From: Burkholderiaceae bacterium
GTDB lineage: Bacteria > Pseudomonadota > Gammaproteobacteria > Burkholderiales > Burkholderiaceae_E
Assembly (NCBI GenBank): GCA_023258775.1
Contig: JALQWJ010000096.1
Location: 1-6,180 of the forward strand
DNA: 6,180 nucleotides
Reading direction: 5' to 3'
The stretch's first letter is position 1. The number at the start of each line of letters is the position of its first letter. The notes below the pieces were generated by a model, which was given only the letters and a program-made list of their open reading frames with translations, had not been told where the DNA came from and searched no databases. Below are positions 1-6,180 of the stretch, piece by piece. The position numbers and the translations under genes are program-made.

Positions 1-142
1 GCTCTTTGCAGTTGATACAACAACCGGTGCTGCTCGGTACCAGGACAATCGTAGCGGTATCACCTGGATCAAGATTCCTTCAAAATCAATGCTCCTCGAT
101 TCCAAACTTGGCCGCCAGCTGGCCAACGACTGCAAACTCTAG
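1..142 (+). CDS. 3' end of unidentified protein, possibly Adhesin_E-like (partial)
   Basis: An open frame enters from the left edge (first full codon at base 2) and ends at a TAG at 140-142, giving 46 C-terminal residues. Visible features are LFAVDTTTG, a following [11 protein letters not shown], and a tail with one tryptophan, a proline-serine pair and a single cysteine three residues from the end (NDCKL). The spacing W-x-x-I-P-x-x-S ... L ... C resembles the C-terminal tail of small secreted proteins of the surface-adhesin protein E type, common in Burkholderiales. That match is from memory and weak. The frame stops 17 bases before acnA, whose Shine-Dalgarno lies in the gap, so the two are probably co-transcribed. 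The start, signal peptide and full length are outside the window, so no function is assigned. That it is a real gene is inferred from the uninterrupted frame and the tight spacing to acnA. Confidence 0.55.
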   Translation, partial: LFAVDTTTGAARYQDNRSGITWIKIPSKSMLLDSKLGRQLANDCKL

Positions 143-147
143 TTCAT

Positions 148-153
148 AAGGAA
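148..153 (+). promoter_or_regulatory. Ribosome binding site of acnA
   Basis: AAGGAA ends six bases before the ATG at 160, a strong match to the anti-Shine-Dalgarno sequence at good spacing. It fixes the acnA start and lies just after the stop codon (140-142) of the gene upstream. Confidence 0.8.
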
Positions 154-159
154 CCCAAC

Positions 160-2871
160 ATGAGCGATCCATTCAAGACACTCAAGTCCTTCAAATACGG
201 CAAAAAGTCAGGCCATTACTACTCACTGAAAGCGCTTGGCGATCACCTCGGCAAGGATTTATCCCGTTTGCCGGTTTCGATCCGCATTGTGCTGGAATCA
301 GTACTTCGCAATTGCGACGGTAAGAAAGTCACTGAACAACATGTGAAACAGCTAGCGGGGTGGAAGCCTCGCGCTGCTAGAACCGCTGAGATTCCTTTTG
401 TAGTTGCAAGAGTTGTTTTACAAGACTTCACAGGTGTGCCGCTTCTTGCAGATCTGGCCGCAATGCGCAATGTTGCCTCAGGCATGGGCAAAGATCCAAA
501 GACGATCGAACCTTTGGTGCCGGTTGATCTGGTCGTTGACCACTCGGTGATGATCGACCACTTTGGTACTGGCAAAGCGCTTGATCTCAATATGAAACTT
601 GAGTTTTCTCGAAATAAAGAACGTTATCAATTCATGAAATGGGGTATGAATGCCTTTGACACCTTTGGTGTCGTTCCCCCTGGATTTGGCATTGTTCACC
701 AGGTGAACCTTGAGTACCTTGCACGTGGTGTTCACCATAAAGCGTCTGGCAAGCACAACGTTTTTTACCCAGATACACTTGTAGGTACCGATAGCCACAC
801 CACGATGATCAACGGCATTGGCGTTGTTGGTTGGGGGGTTGGCGGTATCGAGGCCGAGGCGGGCATGCTTGGACAACCGGTTTATTTCCTCACGCCGGAT
901 GTCATTGGCGTTGAACTAACGGGCAGTCTTCGTGAAGGTGTTACAGCCACTGATCTTGTGCTTAGCATCACTGAAATGCTTCGCAAGGAAAAGGTAGTTG
1001 GCAAATTTGTTGAGTTTTGTGGGGAAGGCACCCGCACACTCGCACTACCTGACCGAGCAACGATAGCCAACATGGCGCCTGAGTACGGCGCAACCATGGG
1101 ATTCTTCCCGGTCGACGAGAAAACAATTGAGTATTTCGTTGGCACAGGTCGTAGCAACGATGAAATCGCCGCCTTTGAGGCCTACTTCAAAGCGCAAGAA
1201 CTCTTTGGTGTGTCGGATGCGAAAAGCATGGAATTCACCAAGTTGCTTAAGCTTGATCTCGGTACTGTTGCACCCTCATTGGCAGGCCCCAAACGTCCTC
1301 AGGACCGCATTGAGATTGGTCAGGTGAAAGAGACCTTTGCCGATCTATTTTCTAAACCAACTTCAGAAAACGGATTCAACCAAGCAGCCAGCAAGTTACA
1401 CGAAGATTTTTCCGCTGGTAAGTCAACGATTCGCAATGGCGATGTGCTGATCGCAGCAATCACCTCGTGTACAAACACCTCTAATCCAGGTGTATTGCTA
1501 GCAGCAGGATTGCTTGCCAAGAAGGCTGTTGAGGCTGGTTTAACTGTTCCAAAACATATCAAAACCTCGCTTGCACCAGGTTCGCGGGTGGTTACTGAAT
1601 ACCTCGAAAAAGCAGGCTTGCTAGCCTACCTTGAGAAGCTTGGATTTAACGTAGCTGCCTATGGTTGTACAACCTGTATCGGTAATGCTGGCGATCTCAC
1701 ACCAGAAATCAACGAAGCGATTACCAAGAACGATCTAATTTGTGCTGCTGTTCTTTCTGGTAATCGCAATTTTGAAGCAAGGATTCATCCCAATCTAAAG
1801 GCAAACTTCCTTGCTTCTCCGCCGCTTGTCGTAGCCTACGCGATCGCTGGCAACGTGACCAAGGATTTGATGACAGAGCCTGTTGGGCACGGCAAAGGCG
1901 GCAAAGCGATTTACCTGGGCGATATATGGCCAAGCTCAGACGAGGTCCATCGCTTAATGAAGCATGCCATGAACCCCAAGGTTTTCCGAGAAAACTATGC
2001 GCAGGTTAAATCAAACCCCGGCAAGCTCTGGGAGAAAGTCAAAGGCGTAAAGGGTCAGGTCTACGACTGGCCAACATCGACCTATATTGCCAAGCCACCT
2101 TTTTTCGATGATTTCGGTATGCAAGCCTCCGACCAAACAAGCGCTATTCGCGGTGCCCGGGCATTGGGCCTCTTTGGCGACTCAATCACCACAGACCATA
2201 TATCGCCCGCTGGTTCAATTAAGGAAAGTTCGCCTGCTGGCCAGTGGTTACTCGCGAATGGCGTGGCCAAAGCGGACTTTAATAGCTACGGTTCGCGTCG
2301 GGGCAATCACGAAGTGATGATGCGCGGCACCTTTGCCAATGTGCGCATCAAAAATCTGATGATCCCTGCCAAACCCGACGGTTCAAGGCTTGAGGGGGGG
2401 ATCACCGTTCACCAGCCTAGCGGCGAAACATTGTCGATTTATGACGCTGCCATGCGTTACATCGCGGAACAAACACCAACCGTAATTTTTGGCGGTGAAG
2501 AGTACGGCACTGGATCATCACGCGATTGGGCTGCGAAAGGCACGCAATTGCTCGGCGTGAAGGCGGTTGTTGCGCGTAGCTTCGAAAGGATACACCGTTC
2601 AAACCTTGTCGGCATGGGCGTGCTCCCGCTACAGTTTAAGGGCAGCGACTCCTGGCAATCGCTTGGTATTCAAGGTGACGAACGCTTCGATCTCGAAATC
2701 CCGACAAAGCTCAAGCCTCAGCAAGATATTGTGCTTGTGGTTCATCGTCAGGATGGCAGCAGCAGCAAAGTCACCCTGCTTTCGCGCATCGACACAGCCA
2801 TTGAAGTTGATTACTTCTTGCACGGTGGGATTCTGCCCTATGTATTGCGCGACCTGCTTTCAGCAGCCTAA
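160..2871 (+). CDS. acnA: Aconitate hydratase A (AcnA-type, [4Fe-4S])
   Basis: Cytosolic TCA-cycle enzyme that isomerises citrate to isocitrate through cis-aconitate using a [4Fe-4S] cluster. The 903 residues fit the AcnA/IRP1 branch (E. coli AcnA is about 890) rather than AcnB or the shorter methylcitrate dehydratase AcnD. The three cluster cysteines are present: C437 in [11 protein letters not shown] and C503 and C506 in [11 protein letters not shown]. Other family motifs are [16 protein letters not shown] near residue 36, [13 protein letters not shown] at 209, [14 protein letters not shown] at 672, and the swivel-domain motif [13 protein letters not shown] at 778, which carries the substrate-binding Ser/Arg. 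Domains 1-3 occupy roughly residues 1-600 and the C-terminal swivel domain roughly 660-890. All catalytic elements seem intact. The start is set by the Shine-Dalgarno at 148-153. The gene lies 17 bases after the upstream frame and 68 bases before the amidase start. AcnA enzymes are often stress-responsive, but no regulatory site is visible here; the promoter is probably left of the window. Confidence 0.97.
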   Translation: MSDPFKTLKSFKYGKKSGHYYSLKALGDHLGKDLSRLPVSIRIVLESVLRNCDGKKVTEQHVKQLAGWKPRAARTAEIPFVVARVVLQDFTGVPLLADLAAMRNVASGMGKDPKTIEPLVPVDLVVDHSVMIDHFGTGKALDLNMKLEFSRNKERYQFMKWGMNAFDTFGVVPPGFGIVHQVNLEYLARGVHHKASGKHNVFYPDTLVGTDSHTTMINGIGVVGWGVGGIEAEAGMLGQPVYFLTPDVIGVELTGSLREGVTATDLVLSITEMLRKEKVVGKFVEFCGEGTRTLALPDRATIANMAPEYGATMGFFPVDEKTIEYFVGTGRSNDEIAAFEAYFKAQELFGVSDAKSMEFTKLLKLDLGTVAPSLAGPKRPQDRIEIGQVKETFADLFSKPTSENGFNQAASKLHEDFSAGKSTIRNGDVLIAAITSCTNTSNPGVLLAAGLLAKKAVEAGLTVPKHIKTSLAPGSRVVTEYLEKAGLLAYLEKLGFNVAAYGCTTCIGNAGDLTPEINEAITKNDLICAAVLSGNRNFEARIHPNLKANFLASPPLVVAYAIAGNVTKDLMTEPVGHGKGGKAIYLGDIWPSSDEVHRLMKHAMNPKVFRENYAQVKSNPGKLWEKVKGVKGQVYDWPTSTYIAKPPFFDDFGMQASDQTSAIRGARALGLFGDSITTDHISPAGSIKESSPAGQWLLANGVAKADFNSYGSRRGNHEVMMRGTFANVRIKNLMIPAKPDGSRLEGGITVHQPSGETLSIYDAAMRYIAEQTPTVIFGGEEYGTGSSRDWAAKGTQLLGVKAVVARSFERIHRSNLVGMGVLPLQFKGSDSWQSLGIQGDERFDLEIPTKLKPQQDIVLVVHRQDGSSSKVTLLSRIDTAIEVDYFLHGGILPYVLRDLLSAA

Positions 2872-2876
2872 GTCTT

Positions 2877-2900
2877 GCTAAGCCTGGACCTGGCTTTAGC
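2877..2900 (+). other. Imperfect inverted repeat after acnA
   Basis: GCTAAGCC (2877-2884) faces GGCTTTAGC (2892-2900) across a seven-base loop, pairing as an eight-bp stem with one bulged base. No T run follows (CTGATTCGG), so it is not a convincing intrinsic terminator. It could be an mRNA 3'-stabilising or attenuating hairpin between acnA and the amidase, or chance. The rest of the 68-base gap shows no promoter I would defend. Confidence 0.35.
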
Positions 2901-2929
2901 CTGATTCGGCCCGCAGTCTTACGTCAAGC

Positions 2930-2933
2930 GGAG
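2930..2933 (+). promoter_or_regulatory. Ribosome binding site that decides the amidase start
   Basis: GGAG lies directly against the ATG at 2934, leaving no spacer, but is six bases before the next in-frame ATG at 2940. The spacing therefore favours 2940 as the true start over the longest-frame start at 2934. Confidence 0.65.
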
Positions 2934-2939
2934 ATGGGT

Positions 2940-4382
2940 ATGACAAAACTTGCTGAGCAGCCCGCCCATGTTTTGCTCTCACTTTACGAGAGTGGGCAGG
3001 CATCACCTGTTGAAACGACGCGTGAGATGCTCAAGCGAATCGAGCAACTTAACCCATCGCTTAATGCGTTTTGTTTGGTTGATGAGCAAAAAGCGATGGC
3101 AAGCGCTCATGAAAGCGAAGCGCGATGGCTTGCTTGGCGCAAGCATAGGCTGGCAGGCCCAGGCTCAGTGCGGCGTCCTGGTGCGCTTGAGGGCATTCCG
3201 GTGAGTATCAAGGACTTAGTCCTCACCAAAGACTGGCCAACACTTCGAGGTTCAAAAACAGTCGACCCTCAGCAAGCGTGGACGATTGATGCGCCAGTGA
3301 CCGCGCGTTTGCGCGAAGCTGGTGCTATTTTGTTTGGAAAGACAACAACGCCGGAATTTGGATGTAAGGGTGAAACTAACTCACCCCTTACCGGCATCAC
3401 GAGAAACCCTTGGCGTCTTGACAAGACCCCAGGGGGTTCCTCAGGCGGTGCGGCCGCTGCCGTGGCTGCGGGGTTGGGGCCGCTTGGCGTTGGTACCGAC
3501 GGCGCAGGCTCAGTGCGTATTCCTGCAGCCTTTTGCGGTAACGTCGGATTCAAACCCTCATTCGGTCGGATCCCTGCCTATCCTTTATCACCATTTGGCT
3601 CAGTAGCTCATTTGGGCCCGCACAGCATGAGTGTTGTTGACTGCGCACTCGCCATGAATGTGATGAAACAAGCCGATGCGCGCGATTGGACGGCGCTTCC
3701 GCCGGATGCAAGCGACTACACGATTGGACTTAACGACGGTATTGCTGGATTGCGGGTTGCTTATTCGCCAAGGTTGGGTTACGTCAAGCAACTCGATCCT
3801 GAGATCGAACTTGCGGTTAAAGAGACCGCGATCGCACTTGAATCCTTGGGTGCAGTCGTCGAGGCGGTCGATCCTGGCATTGAGGATTCGCTCGACATCA
3901 GTTTCGGTCTTTGGGTTGCTGGCGCTGCAAATTTGTGGCGCGGCTTATCTGATGGGCAACGTCAAGTCACTGATCCGGACTTTCGCTCTGAAGCGGCTTT
4001 AGGTCTTGAAATTTCGCTCGCGCAAATTCATGACTTCAATCAGCGTCGCGGCGTGCTTGGCTCTACGCTAAGGCAGTTCATGACGCGATTTGACCTTATC
4101 CTTACCCCGTCAACCGCCGTTTGTGCCTTTGACATCAGGCAGGCTGGTAGCGCGCCTTCGTATGATGCTCAAACAATGCTTGGATGGACGCCCTATAGTT
4201 TCCCCTTCAACCTCTCGCAACAGCCTGCGATCAGCTTTCCCTGGTGTCTTAACCACCAAGGTTTGCCAATAGGTGTTCAGCTTGTGGGACCCATGTTCGG
4301 CGATGCACTCGTCCTTCGGGCCGCAAGAGCCCTCGAGTCGATACGCTCGGTTCAGCGACCTGACGTTTCTGTGGCACATTAG
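2940..4382 (+). CDS. Amidase (amidase signature family)
   Basis: Serine hydrolase of the amidase signature family, which cleaves carboxamide bonds with a Ser-cisSer-Lys triad. The product is 480 residues from ATG 2940, typical for the family. The triad is visible: K91 in GIPVSIKD, cis-Ser S167 in TPGGSSGG, and nucleophile S191 in GTDGAGSVRIPA. The 24-residue gap from S167 to S191 equals that of GatA and FAAH. The oxyanion-side motif reads DGAGS rather than the more common DTGGS. A Gly/Arg-rich insertion (about residues 63-84) precedes the Lys motif. There is no signal peptide or membrane segment, so it is probably cytosolic. GatA is a possible alternative by family, but no gatB or gatC is adjacent, and the gene sits beside acnA. 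The substrate cannot be read from the sequence; members act on aliphatic or aromatic amides, nitrile-derived amides, or carbamoyl compounds. The start follows the spacing from GGAG at 2930. It is the last rightward gene, and its TAG runs into the repeat region. Confidence 0.9.
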   Translation: MTKLAEQPAHVLLSLYESGQASPVETTREMLKRIEQLNPSLNAFCLVDEQKAMASAHESEARWLAWRKHRLAGPGSVRRPGALEGIPVSIKDLVLTKDWPTLRGSKTVDPQQAWTIDAPVTARLREAGAILFGKTTTPEFGCKGETNSPLTGITRNPWRLDKTPGGSSGGAAAAVAAGLGPLGVGTDGAGSVRIPAAFCGNVGFKPSFGRIPAYPLSPFGSVAHLGPHSMSVVDCALAMNVMKQADARDWTALPPDASDYTIGLNDGIAGLRVAYSPRLGYVKQLDPEIELAVKETAIALESLGAVVEAVDPGIEDSLDISFGLWVAGAANLWRGLSDGQRQVTDPDFRSEAALGLEISLAQIHDFNQRRGVLGSTLRQFMTRFDLILTPSTAVCAFDIRQAGSAPSYDAQTMLGWTPYSFPFNLSQQPAISFPWCLNHQGLPIGVQLVGPMFGDALVLRAARALESIRSVQRPDVSVAH

Positions 4383-4397
4383 AGAAAAAAGCGTAGC

Positions 4398-4485
4398 ACA
4401 TTGCATCACTGCAACGAGCATAGCGAAGCATTGCAAAGAACATAACGCAGCACAGCAACAAGTATAGCGAAGCATTGCAAAATGC
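4398..4485. repeat. Degenerate 22-base tandem repeat array
   Basis: Four consecutive 22-base units are visible: 4398-4419, 4420-4441, 4442-4463 and 4464-4485. Units two and four share their first 18 bases exactly (ATAGCGAAGCATTGCAAA; 19 of 22 overall). Units one and three are diverged (about 15 of 22 to each other), and unit two matches unit three at about 14 of 22, so a 44-base higher-order period is overlaid. The best pair is a 27-base repeat, 4411-4437 versus 4455-4481, with two mismatches. The array begins 15 bases after the amidase stop. On the minus strand it opens frames rich in Cys, Leu, Met and Tyr (repeats such as CFAMLRY), which I take as translation of the repeat, not as genes, because 22 is not a multiple of three. 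The repeat family is not recognised. Confidence 0.7.
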
Positions 4486-4490
4486 TTCGC
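4467..4490. repeat. Perfect 10-bp inverted repeat with GCAA loop
   Basis: GCGAAGCATT (4467-4476) and AATGCTTCGC (4481-4490) are exact reverse complements around GCAA, a GNRA-type tetraloop if transcribed rightwards. The left arm is part of the last unit of the 22-base array; the right arm lies at and beyond its end. No T run follows on either strand, so it does not qualify as an intrinsic terminator. Read as RNA at the end of the amidase transcript it could act as a 3' stability hairpin; it could also be the core of a REP/BIME-like element. Both are inference. Confidence 0.75.
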
Positions 4491-4527
4491 GCAGCAAGGC
4501 ATTAGGCAGTGGGTAGCGTGATAAAGC

Positions 4528-4553
4528 AAAAAAGCCAATCCGAAGATTGGCCT
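4528..4553 (-). terminator. Rho-independent terminator of the pheT-ihfA-merR-tRNA-Pro unit
   Basis: Read on the minus strand, GCCAATC-TTCG-GATTGGC is a seven-bp stem closed by a UUCG tetraloop, followed at once by six T (plus-strand AAAAAA at 4528-4533). An extra G-U and A-U pair can extend the stem base. It starts 16 bases past the encoded CCA end of the tRNA. In the plus direction no T run follows, so it should terminate only leftward transcription and leave the amidase transcript without an obvious intrinsic stop. Confidence 0.9.
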
Positions 4554-4569
4554 AAGTACTTGATTCTAA

Positions 4570-4648
<79 letters not shown>

Positions 4649-4661
4649 GCCTTCAAGTATA

Positions 4662-5390
4662 TCAAGCTATCGACAACAGGCGAAGTGCTTCGTTGAGTTC
4701 GAACCTCAACTGTTCCACGACCATCGGGCTCAGCGGTTCAGATGCTGACAAACTCGCCTGGGTGTCAGCCACATGCTGTAAATCAGAAAGCGCAGCGTTG
4801 GCCGTCAGCGTGGTGAGCGGTTTTTCTTCCTCCGAAGCCTGGGCTTTGTCAAAGACCTCAGTTAGCACTTTGTCTGCTCCCAGATCCGCATGAAGATTGG
4901 AGCCTGGATTCGAATTCGCCTTGCTCGGCGGGGCACTTGCAGCGCTAGCCTGCAGTTCAAGCCTGCCTGTTGTGAGTTCTTGAGCAAAATTCAGGCGCCT
5001 AGCCTCATCTGCTGCTTGATCTTTGTTTTGTTGCTCATGAAGCTGCACCCTCGCGGTTGCTGCAGCCTCAGCTTGAAGGTTGGAAATTGTTTGTCGACCC
5101 GCTAAACGCATTCGCGCGCCTTGAATCGTGAAGCCTTCGTCATAAAGTAATTCACGGATCTTGCGAATTAACAGTACTTCGTGGTGCTGGTAATAGCGAC
5201 GGTTACCGCGGCGCTTCATAGGACGCAGTTGCGTGAACTCCTGCTCCCAATAGCGCAAAACATGCGGCTTGACAGCACACAATTCACTAACTTCACCAAT
5301 CGTAAAGTATCGCTTCGCTGGGATCGGCGGCAGCAGCTGATCAACCATACCGCGTGTCTTCAAATTGGCGCTAGCGTCTTCCTGACTCAT
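4662..5390 (-). CDS. MerR-family transcriptional regulator (ihfA-linked)
   Basis: DNA-binding regulator with an N-terminal MerR winged helix-turn-helix at about residues 27-97: [25 protein letters not shown] forms the helix-turn-helix, followed by the wing (RRGNRRYYQ, about 60-68) and [21 protein letters not shown]. No metal-binding cysteine pair is present (C38 is the only Cys), so it is not a classic metal or redox MerR sensor. Residues about 98-215 are an Ala/Gln/Glu/Ser-rich linker, probably coiled coil then disordered, and a short conserved-looking helix ends the protein ([17 protein letters not shown]). At 242 residues it is longer than the roughly 120-180 I expect for this ihfA-linked group. 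ATG 5390 is favoured by AGGAG eight bases upstream; Met15 is a possible alternative. The gap to the ihfA stop is 11 bases, so the two are co-transcribed. Target genes and ligand are unknown, although this neighbour of ihfA is widespread in proteobacteria. Confidence 0.92.
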   Translation of the reverse strand: MSQEDASANLKTRGMVDQLLPPIPAKRYFTIGEVSELCAVKPHVLRYWEQEFTQLRPMKRRGNRRYYQHHEVLLIRKIRELLYDEGFTIQGARMRLAGRQTISNLQAEAAATARVQLHEQQNKDQAADEARRLNFAQELTTGRLELQASAASAPPSKANSNPGSNLHADLGADKVLTEVFDKAQASEEEKPLTTLTANAALSDLQHVADTQASLSASEPLSPMVVEQLRFELNEALRLLSIA

Positions 5391-5398
5391 TGCGCCGG

Positions 5399-5403
5399 CT
5401 CCT
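5399..5403 (-). promoter_or_regulatory. Ribosome binding site of merR overlapping the ihfA stop
   Basis: On the minus strand TAGGAG holds both the ihfA stop (TAG, 5404-5402) and the AGGAG Shine-Dalgarno, eight bases before the merR ATG at 5390. A ribosome finishing ihfA sits on this site, which favours translational coupling. Confidence 0.75.
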
Positions 5404-5740
5404 AAAGCTCGCTGCCCTTAGCAGGCACAAATTGTCCGGAATCAATTTGCGCTTTCAGCTTTTGACTTGCATGAAATGTAACGACCCGACGCGCTGAAAT
5501 TGGTATCACCTCACCTGTCTTGGGATTTCGCCCTGGACGTTGGGGCTTATCGCGGAGCTGAAAATTCCCAAAACCCGAAAGTTTGACCGACAAACCTGTC
5601 GCAAGGGCATCACTGACTTCTTGGAAAAACAAGTCAACTAAATCTTTAGATTCACGCTTGTTTAAACCAACTCGCTCAAAAAGCATTTCAGCAAGTTCGG
5701 CTTTAGTCAGAGTCGCGCTTTCGTCAAAGGCTTGCATCAT
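5402..5740 (-). CDS. ihfA: Integration host factor alpha subunit
   Basis: The alpha subunit of IHF, a heterodimeric nucleoid protein (with IhfB, encoded elsewhere) that binds the minor groove at specific sites and bends DNA by up to about 180 degrees, assisting recombination, replication and sigma-54 promoters. The whole HU/IHF fold is present. [20 protein letters not shown] starts the dimerisation helices at residue 11, [20 protein letters not shown] spans residues 53-72, and RNPKTGE leads into the DNA-clamping arm. P73 corresponds to the intercalating Pro65 of E. coli Ihf[17 protein letters not shown] closes the fold, with a short divergent tail. The sequence matches IhfA more closely than IhfB or HU. 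It has 112 residues, with an N-terminal extension of about eight compared with E. coli, as is common in betaproteobacteria. Two adjacent ATGs (5740 and 5737) are possible starts, with a weak GGA (5750-5748) seven bases before the first. It lies 24 bases after pheT. Confidence 0.96.
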   Translation of the reverse strand: MMQAFDESATLTKAELAEMLFERVGLNKRESKDLVDLFFQEVSDALATGLSVKLSGFGNFQLRDKPQRPGRNPKTGEVIPISARRVVTFHASQKLKAQIDSGQFVPAKGSEL

Positions 5741-5764
5741 CGATTTGTCCGGGATTTCTACGCG

Positions 5765-6180
5765 TTAGCTTCTAAGGCGGGCCTTGCACGAGGACGCCAC
5801 AGCGTTGACCATTTGCTGGATCAGGGTTTGAACCTCTGTTTCCTCAAGCGTTCGCTCAGTATCTTGAAAACGCAAGCGGAATGCAAGACTTTTCTCGTTT
5901 TCTTTCAACCCTTTGCCTCGATATTCATCAAACAAGCTCAGGTTGATTAAGCAATCCCCACCCAGCGCCTTGAGTTGGGTTAGCAAGCTTTCCGAGGGTA
6001 GATCTCGATCAACCACAAAGGCAAGATCACGCAAAACAGGTGGAAACTTAGAAGGTGCTTGCGGCTTAGGCATCGACTTATCGGCAAGCGCCCAAAGCGC
6101 AAGTTCAGCAATAACGGGGGCATACGCAAGTTCAAGCGTTTGCTGTAGCGCCGGATGTAAAACACCAATCCAGCCAGCCG
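5765..6180 (-). CDS. pheT: Phenylalanine-tRNA ligase beta subunit, C-terminal part (partial)
   Basis: The frame is open from the right edge to the TAA at 5767-5765 and gives about 138 residues, the C-terminal end of the roughly 800-residue PheT. PheT forms an alpha2beta2 synthetase with PheS and charges tRNA-Phe. Seen here are GWIGVLHPALQQ, the end of the B5-B7 region, then the ferredoxin-fold anticodon-binding domain (FDX-ACB, B8) with SKFPPVLRDLAFVVD, LFDEYRGKGL, EKSLAFRLRFQDTERTL and the usual C-terminal ARLRS. Although the first internal ATG is at 6073, the conserved sequence continues upstream of it without a stop, so the gene extends past the window; pheS would be expected beyond. It is the first visible gene of the leftward unit and is followed after 24 bases by ihfA. 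No frameshift or truncation is seen. Confidence 0.96.
   Translation of the reverse strand, partial: AGWIGVLHPALQQTLELAYAPVIAELALWALADKSMPKPQAPSKFPPVLRDLAFVVDRDLPSESLLTQLKALGGDCLINLSLFDEYRGKGLKENEKSLAFRLRFQDTERTLEETEVQTLIQQMVNAVASSCKARLRS

Larger units (their letters stand above)
4383..4569. other. Convergent intergenic region
   Basis: This is the space between the amidase stop and the tRNA-Pro 3' end. It contains the 22-base repeat array, the GCAA hairpin and the leftward tRNA terminator. Overlapping frames cross it on both strands, but none has a plausible ribosome site or recognisable protein, and they are explained by the repeats, the tRNA or the amidase antisense. No rightward intrinsic terminator is visible for the amidase. 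Confidence 0.7.

Noticed and set aside
478..876. Minus-strand 132-residue frame inside acnA
   Set aside because: It lies wholly in antisense to a strongly conserved enzyme, with no start signal or domain.
160..2871. AcnD (Fe/S-dependent 2-methylcitrate dehydratase) instead of AcnA
   Set aside because: The length of 903 residues and the overall sequence fit AcnA, and no prpC, prpB or prpF neighbour is seen.
3269..3553. Two 94-residue frames, one on each strand, inside the amidase
   Set aside because: Both fall over the conserved GGSSGG...GTDGAGS core; their composition is that of shadow frames of a Gly/Ala-rich coding segment.
4398..4490. Possible CRISPR array
   Set aside because: The units are contiguous 22-base repeats without unique spacers, the conserved pair is separated by related sequence rather than a spacer, and no cas gene is present.
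4467..4490. Intrinsic terminator for the amidase
   Set aside because: The stem is strong, but no T tract follows on the plus strand (GCAGCAAGG), so it lacks the defining feature.
4110..4538. Minus-strand frames of 142 and 82 residues rich in Cys, Leu, Met and Tyr over the amidase 3' end and the repeat array
   Set aside because: They overlap the amidase in antisense, their repeated peptides are translations of the 22-base repeat, and no ribosome site or family resemblance is seen. I regard them as spurious.
5765..6073. A separate 102-residue gene starting at the ATG at 6073
   Set aside because: PheT-conserved sequence continues upstream of that Met without a stop to the window edge, so this is the internal part of pheT.

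Overview
The window looks like ordinary chromosome from a betaproteobacterium, most likely Burkholderiales, with intermediate base composition (about half G+C by eye). The basis is gene order and protein similarity recalled from memory: pheT-ihfA-merR-tRNA-Pro is the classical beta/gammaproteobacterial phenylalanyl-tRNA synthetase/IHF locus, and the AcnA, IhfA and MerR sequences read like Burkholderiales versions. No species can be named.

Layout. The left two thirds is transcribed rightwards. It holds the last 46 codons of an unidentified gene (ending at 142), then acnA (160-2871, iron-sulfur aconitase of the TCA cycle), then a stand-alone amidase-signature hydrolase (2940-4382). The 17-base gap and strong Shine-Dalgarno before acnA suggest that it shares a transcript with the gene upstream. 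The right third is transcribed leftwards. It holds the 3' part of pheT (running off the window end), ihfA, a MerR-family regulator with a long low-complexity tail, and tRNA-Pro(GGG), closed by a clear intrinsic terminator. Spacings of 24, 11 and 15 bases between these genes make one translation/nucleoid transcription unit likely.

The two units converge on 187 non-coding bases (4383-4569). Besides the tRNA 3' end and terminator, this stretch contains a degenerate 22-base tandem repeat array ending in a perfect 10-bp hairpin with a GCAA loop. The array is the least explained sequence in the window.

Functionally this is housekeeping DNA: central carbon metabolism, an amide hydrolase of unknown substrate, aminoacylation of tRNA-Phe, a DNA-bending architectural protein, a transcription regulator and a proline tRNA. 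I found no phage, plasmid, CRISPR, toxin-antitoxin, defence or biosynthetic system. The points worth a second look are small: the intergenic repeat/hairpin, an A-C mismatch in the tRNA T stem, the MerR tail, and a corrected start for the amidase.
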